Positions 1 to 8,560 of a stretch of 43,532 nt of DNA are shown piece by piece. Numbering within the stretch: position 1 is the stretch's first letter; the number at the start of each line of letters is the position of its first letter. The position numbers were made by a program, and so were the translations under genes. The notes under the pieces are model-generated. The model was given only the letters and a program-made list of their open reading frames with translations, was not told where the DNA came from and did not search any database. The DNA comes from JAEHDI01 sp035455185 (lineage in GTDB: Bacteria > Acidobacteriota > Terriglobia > Bryobacterales > Bryobacteraceae): assembly GCA_035455185.1 (NCBI GenBank), contig DATIFQ010000271.1, positions 1 through 43,532 of the forward strand, given 5' to 3'.

Positions 1-728
1 CGGAACTCCGCGGCCAGCACCCTTGGGTCTTTTGTCCGCGCGTTACGCGAGACCCTGAGGAAACACGCGTCGCTGAATCCCGCCGCCCGGAACTCGTCGA
101 GGAAGGCGCCGCCCTCTTTTGCACCGGCGATTCAGGCAAACCAATCGGCCGCGGTCATCACCTGCTCTGCCGGCAAGGGCTGCGACAGGATCAACTCGGC
201 CCCGAACACTGCCGCGCCCGGCCGCAATACGCGTGCAAGCTCTTGCAAAATGGCCTTCCTGGCCGGATTCAGATTGAAGATTCCGTTGGCAAGCGCAACG
301 TCTACTGTGTTGTCGCGAATCGGGAGCCGCTCGGCATCCGCCTCGCAAACAAGACAGTTGCGGAAGCCCGCGGCCGCTGCGCTGCGACGTGCCCTGCCGC
401 TCATCTCCTCGCTGAATTCGATCCCAATCACCCTTCCCGCGGGCCCTGTGCGGCCTGCAGCAACGACTGAATCGAGCCCCGCGCCGCACCTCAAGTCCAG
501 AACAACGCTGCCTCTGGGAATCTCGGCGAATAACGACACATTGGAGACACCCGAGAACGCTTCCACGCTTTCGGCCGGAAGTGGTACTAACAATTCAGGG
601 GGATATCCGAGGCTTTCGGCAAAGCTTCGCCCCACGGGAAACGGATGCATAGCCAGCGGATCCCGGGCCGCGGCCGAGTAGGCGTCACGGACCTTCTCAC
701 GAATCCCCTTTTCGTTGACAGGCGTCAA
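1..728 (-). CDS. ArsM-like SAM methyltransferase, candidate selenoprotein (in-frame TGA), 3' end beyond window
   Basis: Class I SAM-dependent methyltransferase related to arsenite methyltransferases (ArsM/AS3MT). The SAM-binding motif I reads VVLDLRCGAG, followed by a GIEFSEEM acidic strand and the post-motif ANGIFNLNPARK, which aligns with the NCVINL segment of AS3MT (that Cys is Gly here). A TTG start at 728 is chosen because AAGGAAGG lies 4-5 bases upstream. Translation meets TGA at 134-132, in the context DWFA-TGA-IAGAKEGG. The AS3MT family has a catalytic Cys here (GEC-LGGAL). The same frame continues for 43 codons to the window edge with a family-like C-terminus (FLDEFRAAGF). TGA may therefore encode selenocysteine; a nonsense mutation is the alternative. 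Only a short hairpin follows the TGA (arms 125-121 and 109-105), closer than a typical bacterial SECIS, so recoding is unproven. The substrate could be arsenic or something else, since the first catalytic Cys is absent. Confidence 0.75.
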
Positions 729-747
729 CGCGCCTTCCTTCCCTCGG

Positions 748-866
748 GAGTACCGGCTCGCCACGTACCCGTTCAGGATCTCAATGAACTCGGCCACGAT
801 ACCGTCGCCGCGCAGGGTCGTGTGCAGCCGGCCGTCCACGTAAACCGAGGCTTTCGGCTCCTCCCT
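748..866 (-). pseudogene. ispG: Remnant of ispG 3' end (second allele)
   Basis: The minus-strand frame encodes EEPKASVYVDGRLHTTL and continues through GDGIVAEFIEILNGYV to ASRYS. This is the IspG C-terminus, almost identical to that of the complete ispG at 8561-9775. Over 748-842 versus 8565-8659 only four bases differ, all synonymous third positions. Similarity fades at about 866. There is no stop codon after the final YS: the frame runs on into the methyltransferase frame, whose own TTG start and ribosome site lie just downstream. It is a truncated copy, not a working gene. Confidence 0.9.
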
Positions 867-1069
867 GGCGACTCAGCCTACAGTCGGTAGAAAGCCTCAG
901 CTCCTCTTTACATCCAGACGATACCGCAACTCTTCCAGATGCGCCAGGGGCGCGGCCGATCCGAGGTGCCTCTTGTTGGATCTGACCAGCATTTCCAGCG
1001 TGGGAGACGAGCCCGTCGATCCGGCCCATCGATTTCTTTCGACGGCCTGGTGCTGGTAGAGCTCGGAGG

Positions 1070-1660
1070 CTATGCGCCACCACCATTCAGGCGGTGGCGA
1101 AGCTCTGCCAGTCGCTCAATGTCTACACGAAGCTGCTGCGTTTGCTGCCCAGCCGAGGCAATTAGCTTCTCGATCGTTCCGATCAGCCCGCCGAGCCTAC
1201 GGATGGATTCCTTTTCGAGTGCCAACAGCGAGGCGTTCACGATGTCCTCCCATTGGGATGCGAGTCGTGACAGGTTAGTAAACACAAGGTCCTCAACCTT
1301 GTGGTGATAGTGCTTCAACAAGGTGCCTCTGACGAGCGCCATCGGTACCAACCAAGAGAGGAGCTCCCAATTACGGTCAAAGATCTTGCCCACGCGCACA
1401 TCGGGCGATCTGGGGTCTTCCGTTTGCAGTTCCATCTCCGTGGTTCGGAGTGGAACACCGAGTGTCTCAACCATCCGCTCGGAAAGCCGGTTACGGAAGT
1501 CCTACAGCGATTGCGAGAGCTGCCGGCTGACTCGCCGCACTGGTTCGACGAACTCGTTCCGGCGCTTCCTGGATGGCTCCGCCAGATCGCTGGTCCAGAC
1601 CACACCTAGCCAGTCGTCGAACTTCTCGGTCGCGATACGCTGCCACGCAGTACCATCTGA
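1070..1660 (-). pseudogene. C-terminal fragment of a dynamin-family GTPase, with internal stop
   Basis: The minus-strand frame carries the helical stalk typical of bacterial dynamin-like proteins: FVEPVRRVSRQLSQSL, a TAG stop at 1504-1502, then DFRNRLSERMVETLG, WELLSWLVPMALVRGTLLKH and NLSRLASQWEDIVNASL, ending with TAG at 1070. The two halves are in the same frame, and the TAG stands where family members usually have Gln (LQDFR), so a CAG-to-TAG nonsense change is likely. The GTPase domain and everything upstream are missing: the fragment ends at about 1660, where an oppositely oriented metallophosphoesterase fragment begins. It is 5'-truncated and decayed, one of several gene scraps in this region. 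Confidence 0.72.
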
Positions 1661-1664
1661 GCCG

Positions 1665-1991
1665 CTGTTTCGGTATTCTCCGCCAGGATCGCCGGAATGG
1701 CCTGTGGAGTTGGCACAGGTCGATGCGGACGTCCTGTTGGTGGGCCACACTCATCTACCCTTCCAGGCGGTCCTTGATGGGCGTCAAGTCGTCAACCCAG
1801 GCAGTGTCGGGCAGCCAAAGCACGGCTTCCCACACGCCTGCTGCGCCATCTGGGAGGAAGGACGGTTTTCTGCGAAATCACGGCCGTACCTCACTGAAGT
1901 GACTGCCAGAAAAGTGCTCTCGCTTCCGATCAAAGAACCTATTGCAGGCCAATTGGCCGATGTCTTGATGCGTGGGGTATCGCCAGCCTGA
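1665..1991 (+). pseudogene. C-terminal fragment of a YfcE/calcineurin-like metallophosphoesterase
   Basis: The plus-strand frame encodes VDADVLLVGHTHLPF and VVNPGSVGQPK, the diagnostic C-terminal metal-binding GHTH motif and NPGS motif of MJ0936/YfcE-type metallophosphoesterases, and ends at a normal TGA (1989-1991). The N-terminal half, with the D-x-H, GD and GNH metal ligands, is absent: upstream of about 1665 the sequence belongs to the opposing dynamin fragment. The open frame runs further 5', but that part has no family resemblance. Without the first half it cannot be a functional hydrolase. Confidence 0.75.
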
Positions 1992-2108
1992 ATCGCCGCC
2001 CATGATGTTACCGACTGTGGCTGCTCTCACATGGGCTATATTGGAATGTCTGTAGATTGACCGGCGATGGAGTCTCGCCGCTAACCGTCCCGGGAGTTCG
2101 GGAATGAT

Positions 2109-2132
2109 AGCTCCTGCCAACTGGTAGGAGCT
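2109..2132. promoter_or_regulatory. Long near-perfect inverted repeat before the efflux operon
   Basis: The arms AGCTCCT and AGGAGCT, extended inwards by a G-T pair and CCA/TGG, give a 24-base symmetric element with only two central unpaired bases. A TTTT run follows directly, with a second one six bases on. On the plus strand it could be an intrinsic terminator for the truncated upstream gene, an attenuator, or a TetR-type operator for the efflux operon starting 41 bases downstream. Confidence 0.5.
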
Positions 2133-2172
2133 TTTGCAGTTTTGGGCCCAACGACGACGAGGAGCTTGACCA

Positions 2173-3459
2173 GTGTTCAAGAATCTCCTGACCGCGGCCA
2201 GCTTGCTGGCAGCAACCGTTACGTGCGCACCCGCGCAGCAGCAACCCCCGCAGGCCCTGACGCTTCAGGACTGCATCCGGCTGGCGGAGTCGGTCCCGTC
2301 GTCGGTGAGTGTCGCCCTCCAGGAGCGTGATATCGCGGCGCGAGATGTCACGCAAGCCCGAGCCGGCTTTCTCCCCCAGTCCCGGTTGATCAACGGCTTC
2401 ACCTACAATAGCCCGCTGATGAACAACCGCGAGACTTTCAGCTTCATTCCTCTCAACGGGATCCGGGAGTACGCGACGCTGTTCAGTGTGAACCAGGAAT
2501 TCGACACTTCGGGCCGCTTGCGCGCTGACATGACCCGGGCACGCGTCGCGCAAGAGATCGCGGCGACCAGCGTGGCCCTCACGCAACGCGACCTCCGGCG
2601 CGCCGTGACGACCGCGTATTATCGGGCCCTCCTCACGCGCCGGATCGTCCGGATCATTGAGGATGCCCTCGCCGAGAGTCGGAGTTTCGAGAGTAGAGCG
2701 AAACTTCTCTTCCAAGGTGGAGAGGCTGCTCAGGCAGATGTGGTCAAGGCTTCAGCGCAGGTCGCCTTCCTTCAGCAGGCTGTCAACGCCGCCGAACTGG
2801 AGGCCAATCTGGCCAGCCAGGAGTTAGCATCATTCTGGACCCGCGATGTTACTGGCAGCCTAGCCCTGGCCGATCTCTTCGATGAGAGCCCTCCGCCGCC
2901 AGAGCCCGAAGCCGTGCAAGCGGCGCCATTTCTCAGGAGACTGGAGTTCAGTCTCTTCGACGCGCAGAGGCGGGGGTTCCAGGCTGACGTGCGGCGCGCC
3001 CGTTCCGCCCTGCTTCCTCAACTTGGGTTCACATTCCAATACGGCATCGACTCCACCGCTGTGCGGATTAGCGATCGCGGCTATGCCGCATTTGTCAATT
3101 TGACGATTCCTGTCTTCGACTGGAACAGGGCTCGCAGCACCATGCAGCAAGCTCGGCTGCGAACGCAACAGATCGAATCAACCCGCGCAATTTCCGAGCG
3201 GACCTTCTCGAAGGACTACCAGGGCGCCCTTGCCCGGGTGAAGCAACTCTTCGCGCAGATTTCGCTCACAAGCCAACAGGCGAAGCTGGCGGAGGACGAT
3301 CTGCGTTTGAGCCGCATCCGCTATGAAGGCGGTGAGGGATCGGCGCTTGACGTTGTGACTGCGCAGAATCAACTCGCGCAGGCACGGAGTAATTACTACG
3401 CGACTATGGCCAACTACTTGAATGCCAAAGCCGACCTGGAGGTCGCAGCAGGACGATGA
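2173..3459 (+). CDS. TolC-family outer-membrane efflux protein
   Basis: Outer-membrane channel of a tripartite efflux pump, expected to form a trimeric beta-barrel and periplasmic coiled-coil tunnel. The GTG start at 2173 has GAGGAG about 8 bases upstream and opens a signal peptide (hydrophobic NLLTAASLLAATVT, cleavage near APAQ). The protein has the two-fold OEP repeat: a first helical half with ARAGFLPQSRL, and a second half with RARSALLPQLGFTFQYG, plus an SRIRYEGGEGSALDVVTAQN stretch typical of OEP proteins near the C-terminus. At 428 residues it is normal for the family. It is the first gene of an operon, and its stop overlaps the start of the adaptor gene by 4 bases (ATGA). It is intact despite lying among gene fragments. 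Confidence 0.92.
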   Translation: MFKNLLTAASLLAATVTCAPAQQQPPQALTLQDCIRLAESVPSSVSVALQERDIAARDVTQARAGFLPQSRLINGFTYNSPLMNNRETFSFIPLNGIREYATLFSVNQEFDTSGRLRADMTRARVAQEIAATSVALTQRDLRRAVTTAYYRALLTRRIVRIIEDALAESRSFESRAKLLFQGGEAAQADVVKASAQVAFLQQAVNAAELEANLASQELASFWTRDVTGSLALADLFDESPPPPEPEAVQAAPFLRRLEFSLFDAQRRGFQADVRRARSALLPQLGFTFQYGIDSTAVRISDRGYAAFVNLTIPVFDWNRARSTMQQARLRTQQIESTRAISERTFSKDYQGALARVKQLFAQISLTSQQAKLAEDDLRLSRIRYEGGEGSALDVVTAQNQLAQARSNYYATMANYLNAKADLEVAAGR

Positions 3460-4691
3460 AACCGCAAAACGCGCTGCTCCTTAGCCTCTTCGTCCTCGTA
3501 GGCTGCGGATCACATGAAGACCTGCCTCCAAAGCCGGTTGTGGCAGTGGTGGTCGCCAAAGCCGACGTAGGCGACGTCAAATCGATGGTGCGAGCCCCAG
3601 CCTTCGTGTTCGCTCGCGAGCAAGCCAACATCGGTTCCCGTGTGACGGCGCCAATTCGGGAGTTGTTAGTCCGGAAGGGCGACAGCGTCGGAGCCGGCCA
3701 AGTGCTGGCGCAACTCGATAACCGAGACCTGCTGGCGCAACGCGATGAAGCCGCGGCGGCTGTAACCGAAGCCGAAGCCAACCTGGAGCGCGTGACCTCC
3801 GGAACACTACCGACTGATATTGAGCGGGCCCGTGGACAGTCGGCCACGACGGAAGCTGCGCTCAACCAAGCCCAGAAATTCTACGATCGCCGGCGGCAAC
3901 TTTTTGAGCAGGGCGCCATTCCACAGCGAGACTTGCTGCTCAGTGAAACTGAGTTGGCGCAGGCAAAGGCAAACCACGAGGTCGCCACGAGGGCTCTCGA
4001 CTTGCTTCAGAACCAGTCCCGTGACAAGGACATCCTGATGGCCAAGAGCAAGGTTGAGCAGGCTCGAGCGCACCTGGCCGCGATCAAGGCTCAATTGGGC
4101 TTCACCGAAATCCGAAGCACTTCTCCCGGAACGATCACCGAGCAATTTATGTTTCCAGGTGACATGGCCAAACCTGACGCACCAATCTTCACTGTCATGG
4201 ACTTGGCTGTGGCGGTGGCACGCGCACAGATCCCGGATTCCGAGGTAGCGGCTGTCCGAACAGGTCAAACGTGCGCGTTCGTGCCGGCAGATGCTGCCGG
4301 AACCTCCTTTGCTGGCCGCATTTCAGTCGTCAACCAGTCCATTGATACGGCCAGGAGAACCGTCGAGTCCTGGTGCGAGATTCCGAACCCTAATCGAGCA
4401 TTACGTGCCGGTACGTTTGGGCAGGTTTCGATCGTCACGGGCATCGTGCCAAAGAGCGTTGTCGTCCCCGTCGCTGCCGTCCAGTTTGCGGAAGGGGCCA
4501 GTAAGGGCGTCGTGATGGTGGCCGGTGATAAGGGTGTGGCCGTGAAGAGGGAGGTGGAGACGGGAGACGTCTTTGAGGGCAAGGTCCAGATTCGGAACGG
4601 TCTGAACGCGGGCGAATCTGTCATCATTCAGGGTGCTTACGGATTGGCGGATGGAACTCAGATTCGCGTGCAGGAGGGCAAGAAGCCGTGA
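3456..4691 (+). CDS. RND efflux periplasmic adaptor (membrane-fusion) lipoprotein
   Basis: Adaptor bridging the inner-membrane pump and the TolC channel. The N-terminus MKPQNALLLSLFVLVGC ends in a lipobox (LVGC), so it is probably a lipoprotein. The order of regions is: a barrel-sandwich/lipoyl half with SRVTAPIRELLVRKGDSV, a long alpha-helical hairpin (about residues 90-200, rich in Ala, Gln and Glu), the second lipoyl half GFTEIRSTSPGTI, then a beta-barrel with RRTVESWCEIPNP and a membrane-proximal domain ending GLADGTQIRVQEG. Its length of 411 residues is typical of HlyD/AcrA-type proteins. It overlaps tolC by 4 bases and the pump gene by 4 bases, so the three are almost certainly co-translated. 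Confidence 0.92.
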   Translation: MKPQNALLLSLFVLVGCGSHEDLPPKPVVAVVVAKADVGDVKSMVRAPAFVFAREQANIGSRVTAPIRELLVRKGDSVGAGQVLAQLDNRDLLAQRDEAAAAVTEAEANLERVTSGTLPTDIERARGQSATTEAALNQAQKFYDRRRQLFEQGAIPQRDLLLSETELAQAKANHEVATRALDLLQNQSRDKDILMAKSKVEQARAHLAAIKAQLGFTEIRSTSPGTITEQFMFPGDMAKPDAPIFTVMDLAVAVARAQIPDSEVAAVRTGQTCAFVPADAAGTSFAGRISVVNQSIDTARRTVESWCEIPNPNRALRAGTFGQVSIVTGIVPKSVVVPVAAVQFAEGASKGVVMVAGDKGVAVKREVETGDVFEGKVQIRNGLNAGESVIIQGAYGLADGTQIRVQEGKKP

Positions 4692-7600
4692 CCGGCCGCC
4701 TTGCCCAATTCGTCCAGGCGAACGCCCGTGCGATGGTGATCATCGTCCTGGCCTTCGCCCTGGCAGGGGTGGCGTTCATGTTCCGCCTACCCATCGCGAT
4801 CTTCCCGCAGACGGACTTTCCTCGAATCGTCATCCTGGTGGACAACGGCATCACTCCGGTGGATATCCAAATGCTGCGAGTCACCCGCCCCATCGAGGAG
4901 ACGATTCGCATAGTTCCCGGAATCACGACTGTCCGTTCCGTCACCGCGCGCGGATCTACGGAAATCAGCGTCTTCTTTCGCTGGGACGTCGACATCCTGA
5001 ACGCACTCCACCTGGTGCAAGGCCGCATCTCTCAGATCACGCCTTCGCTTCCCTCCACGTGCCGTTTCTACATCAACCGCCTCACGTTTTCTATCTTTCC
5101 AATGGTGGGGTTTAGCATCACGTCTCCGACGCGGTCGCAAGCGAATTTATGGGAACTGGCGTACTACAACATCGCTCCGCGCCTCTACCGACTGCCAGGT
5201 GTCGCCGAGACGCGAATCGTCGGCGGTCGTCCGCCCGAATACCACGTTTTGGTAGATCCGCAGAAACTCAACAGCTACGGCATGCCCTTGACCAAGGTGA
5301 CCGATGCACTTCGGAGCAGCAACACGATCTCGCCCTCGGGCATGGTCCAAGAGAACTACCACCTCTACTTGACTACCGTGACCGGGCTACTGCGTACCCG
5401 TGAGCAGATCGAAGACACAGTTGTCGATGTAGTGCGCGGCACGCCTGTTGCCGTCAAGAATCTCGCCAATGTGGTGCCTGGTGAGCGGCCAATCTACAAC
5501 ATCGTGACGGCAAACGGGCGTCCTGCTGTGTTGGTCAACGTTCTGCAACAACCAGACGGGAACGCGGTTCAAATCGCGGATTCAGTGAACGCGGAATTGT
5601 CTGATATCAAGAAGGCCCTGCCGCCCGATATTGAGTTGTCAACCTACTACGACCAGTCTGTTCTGGTTCGGGATTCCATCGCTGGTGTTACTGAAAGCAT
5701 TCTCATCGGCCTCGGGCTCTCCGTACTTGTTCTTCTCGTCTTCCTGAAGAGTTGGCGCACGACGATCGTGGCGGCGGTGGTGATTCCAATCGCTGTACTC
5801 ATCGCGATCGTGTTCATGAAATTTTTCAAGATGAGCTTCAATTTGATGACCCTCGGAGGTCTGGCGGCCTGTATCGGCGTGGTGATCGACGATGCCATCG
5901 TCATGGTGGAGAACATCATTGTGCACCTCTCTACTGGCCAGGCGCCGATGGAAGCGGCGAAAAGTGCCATCACGGAGCTCACACCGGCGTTGACTGGCTC
6001 AACCTTGACGCCAATTATGGTCTTCGCTCCGCTGGTCTTCCTTGGGGGGATAACAGGCGTCTTCTTTCGTGCTCTTGCGATGACCATGGTGACGGCGCTG
6101 CTCGCTTCCCTCTTCCTGGCGATCTTCTTCACGCCGGTGCTGGCGGCGGTGTTCTTCCGCCGTTCCACCGGTGCCGCCGCGACGGATTTAGAGCAGGCAG
6201 AACAAGCTGGCGAAGGCCGCGTCCTGCGCTGGCTCACCGCACGATATGAAGCCGGGCTGCACTGGTCCCTCTATCATCCGCGGCTGATTCTCCTGAGCAC
6301 TGTGGTCGTACTGGCTGGAATGATCGGAGTCTACTTTCGGCTCGGCAGCGGGTTCCTGCCGGAGATGGATGAGGGGGCGTTCGTGCTGGACTACCGCACA
6401 CCAGCCGGCACTTCCCTTCAGGAGACGGATCGAGTACTGCGGCACATCGAGCAATTCGTCAAAGAAACACCGGAGATCGAGAGCTACTCCCGCCGCACAG
6501 GGGCGCGCCTGGCTCTTGCCATCGCGGAGCCCAATACCGGGGATTTCCTCATCAAACTGAAGAAAGACCGGAGACGATCTCTTGAAGACGTTACGTCGGA
6601 ACTGCGTCACAAGATCGTCTCGTCCGAACCCGTCATCGATGTGGAGTTTCCGCACATTCTGGAAGACCTCATCGGCGATCTTGCATGGTCGCCGCAGCCC
6701 ATAGAAATCAAAGTGCGCCACGACGACGCCGAAACCTACAAGGAGGTCGCCCGCCGGATTGAGGGATGGCTGGGGAAAGTCAAAGGGGTCGTGGATATCG
6801 TGAATCAGACCATAGTGATCGGGCCATCTCACAATTTCCGCGTTGACCCGGAGAAAGCAAGGTTGGCGGGGTTCGGTGTGAAGGATGTCGCGGACCTTCA
6901 GGCCGCAATGCTTGATGGAGAACTGGCATCGGACCTGATCCGGGGAGATCGACTGGTCGGGATCCGCGTCCGATATCCGGCGGAGTATCGTTCCTCAACC
7001 GACAAGCTCAAGTCCCTGCTCTTGACCTCACCAACCGGTCAAACGGTACCGATGTCGAGCATTGCGACCGTTGAAGTGGATGAAGGAACAACTGAAATAC
7101 GCCGGGAGAACCTGCGGAACATGTCGGCGGTGACCGCACGCCTCGAAAAGCGGGATCTCGGCTCCGCAATTAAAGAGATTCAGCAGAGGCTCCCGAAGGA
7201 GATCGCGCTCCCTCCCGGCACCCATATCGAGTATGGCGGACTCTACGAGATGCAGCGCGAATCATTCCTTGGGCTAACGCAGGTCCTGCTGCTCTCAATC
7301 CTCCTGATCTTCGTCATTCTCGTGTTCGAGTTCCGCTCCTTTTCGCACCCGATCGCCATATTGGCGGCGACGATCCTTTGTGGCTCGGGTGCGCTGGTGG
7401 CCCTATGGGTAACGAGGACGACGCTCAACATCTCCTCGTTCATGGGCGCCATCATGGTCGTTGGCATCGTCCACAAGAACGGCATTCTGATGTTGGACTC
7501 GGAACAGTACTTCTCGGAGAAGGGTTATGAATTACGTGAAGCGATCTTCCATGCCGGGCGGCGCCGGCTGCGACCGATTCTGATGACCGCACTGGCCACC

Positions 7601-7759
7601 ATTTTCGGCATGGCCCCGCTGGCGGTCGGTGTGGGCTCCGGAGCCCAACTCCTTCAGCCGCTGGCCATCGCCGTGATCGGTGGCGTGGCCGTTTCGATGG
7701 TTCTATCGTTGCTCATCACCCCGGTGCTCTTTTTCCAGCTTCGTCAACGCGGGCTTTAA
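4688..7759 (+). CDS. RND-superfamily inner-membrane efflux pump, HAE-1-like
   Basis: Proton-driven inner-membrane transporter of the AcrB/CzcA superfamily, 1023 residues, full length. A GTG start at 4688 overlaps the adaptor stop by 4 bases. TM1 lies near residues 15-30 and precedes a typical periplasmic porter start (PIAIFPQTDFPRIVI). TM4 carries GVVIDDAIVMVENI, with the Asp pair of hydrophobe/amphiphile exporters rather than the single-Asp motif of metal exporters. The second half repeats the architecture (HNFRVDPEKARLAGF, then TM segments with MVVGIVHKNGILMLD and RRRLRPILMTALATIFGMAP). The substrate is unknown; drugs or hydrophobic compounds are favoured by the TM4 motif. A GC-rich hairpin (7748-7765) overlaps the stop codon. 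Confidence 0.93.
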   Translation: MTGRLAQFVQANARAMVIIVLAFALAGVAFMFRLPIAIFPQTDFPRIVILVDNGITPVDIQMLRVTRPIEETIRIVPGITTVRSVTARGSTEISVFFRWDVDILNALHLVQGRISQITPSLPSTCRFYINRLTFSIFPMVGFSITSPTRSQANLWELAYYNIAPRLYRLPGVAETRIVGGRPPEYHVLVDPQKLNSYGMPLTKVTDALRSSNTISPSGMVQENYHLYLTTVTGLLRTREQIEDTVVDVVRGTPVAVKNLANVVPGERPIYNIVTANGRPAVLVNVLQQPDGNAVQIADSVNAELSDIKKALPPDIELSTYYDQSVLVRDSIAGVTESILIGLGLSVLVLLVFLKSWRTTIVAAVVIPIAVLIAIVFMKFFKMSFNLMTLGGLAACIGVVIDDAIVMVENIIVHLSTGQAPMEAAKSAITELTPALTGSTLTPIMVFAPLVFLGGITGVFFRALAMTMVTALLASLFLAIFFTPVLAAVFFRRSTGAAATDLEQAEQAGEGRVLRWLTARYEAGLHWSLYHPRLILLSTVVVLAGMIGVYFRLGSGFLPEMDEGAFVLDYRTPAGTSLQETDRVLRHIEQFVKETPEIESYSRRTGARLALAIAEPNTGDFLIKLKKDRRRSLEDVTSELRHKIVSSEPVIDVEFPHILEDLIGDLAWSPQPIEIKVRHDDAETYKEVARRIEGWLGKVKGVVDIVNQTIVIGPSHNFRVDPEKARLAGFGVKDVADLQAAMLDGELASDLIRGDRLVGIRVRYPAEYRSSTDKLKSLLLTSPTGQTVPMSSIATVEVDEGTTEIRRENLRNMSAVTARLEKRDLGSAIKEIQQRLPKEIALPPGTHIEYGGLYEMQRESFLGLTQVLLLSILLIFVILVFEFRSFSHPIAILAATILCGSGALVALWVTRTTLNISSFMGAIMVVGIVHKNGILMLDSEQYFSEKGYELREAIFHAGRRRLRPILMTALATIFGMAPLAVGVGSGAQLLQPLAIAVIGGVAVSMVLSLLITPVLFFQLRQRGL

Positions 7760-7765
7760 CCCGCG
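7748..7765 (+). terminator. Hairpin over the stop codon of the RND pump gene
   Basis: CGCGGG (7748-7753) and CCCGCG (7760-7765) pair across a CTTTAA loop containing the TAA stop. No T-run follows, so it is at best a weak or Rho-assisted terminator. Confidence 0.35.
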
Positions 7766-7799
7766 CCGTCGCTGGCGGCAGCTAACTTGAATTTGGATA

Positions 7800-8527
7800 G
7801 GAGCGTATTTGTGCGTCAATACATGTCTCCTGCTGGTCCCGTGCATGAACGTTCCGAATGGCGGGAAACACGCCGACAATCCCGTGGATTTTCAGGAGCT
7901 TATGATCGCACCCTACAATGCGCCTTCATTCACAGAAGCGATTCGCAAGGGTATGGAGACCTTCCACGTGCTGAAGCGGGTGTTGCGCGCAAAGGGCTAC
8001 AAACACGGCCGTCGGCGACGAGGGTGGATTCGCCCCGGACCTCAAGTCGAACGATGAGGCGGTCGAAGTGATCATGGAAGCGATCGTGAAAGCAGGCTAC
8101 AAACCGGGCGAGGACATCTCCATCTGCCTCGATCCCGCAGCCAGCGGGATGTGGGATGACGGAATATACGTCTTCTCCAAGTTGACAAGAAAGCCATCAC
8201 TTCCCAAGAACTGATCAAGATTTGGGAGTTGTGGGCGAATCAGTATCCTGTCGTCTTGCTGGAAGACGGCATGGGAGAAAACGATTGGGAGGGGTGGAGA
8301 GACCTCACCGTGACTCTCGGATCACGAATCGAGCTCGTTGGGGATGAAGTGTTCTGCACGAACCCGAGAATCCTTCAGGAGGGAATCGAGAACGGCATCG
8401 CTAACGCCATCCTCATCAAGCTCAACCAGATCGGCTCGGTGACGGAGACCCTTGACACGATTGAACTGGCCGGGCGAAACAGCTATCGATGCTTCGTGTC
8501 TCACCGCTCGGGCGAGACCGAAGACAC
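7800..8527 (+). pseudogene. eno: Enolase internal fragment with two frameshifts
   Basis: Three consecutive plus-strand frames together encode the middle of enolase. The first has VPNGGKHADN and DFQELMIAPYNAPSF. The second has GVGDEGGFAPDLKSNDEAVE and ICLDPAASGMWDDG. The third has YPVVLLEDGMGENDWEGW, GDEVFCTNPRILQEG, AILIKLNQIGSVTETLD and SHRSGETEDT. The frame changes near 8000 and near 8190. The N-terminal domain and the last part of the barrel are missing, and the similarity stops abruptly after GETEDT at about 8527, next to the ispG terminator hairpin. Clearly non-functional; the organism's real enolase must lie elsewhere. Confidence 0.88.
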
Positions 8528-8529
8528 CT

Positions 8530-8548
8530 CCGGCGCGTGAGGCGCCGG
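8530..8548 (-). terminator. Hairpin downstream of ispG
   Basis: CCGGCGC (8530-8536) and GCGCCGG (8542-8548) form a 7-bp stem with a 5-base loop, 13 bases beyond the ispG stop codon. No T-run follows on the minus strand, so Rho-independent action is uncertain. The enolase similarity ends just before it, so it probably marks the native 3' flank of ispG. Confidence 0.4.
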
Positions 8549-8560
8549 AAACGTGACAGT

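Noticed and set aside
897..1107. Minus-strand frame with PEWWWRIASELYQHQAVERNR and ending in LDVKRS
   Set aside because: It looks protein-like, but no start codon with a ribosome site and no known family was found. It overlaps the dynamin fragment end, so it was not called as a gene.
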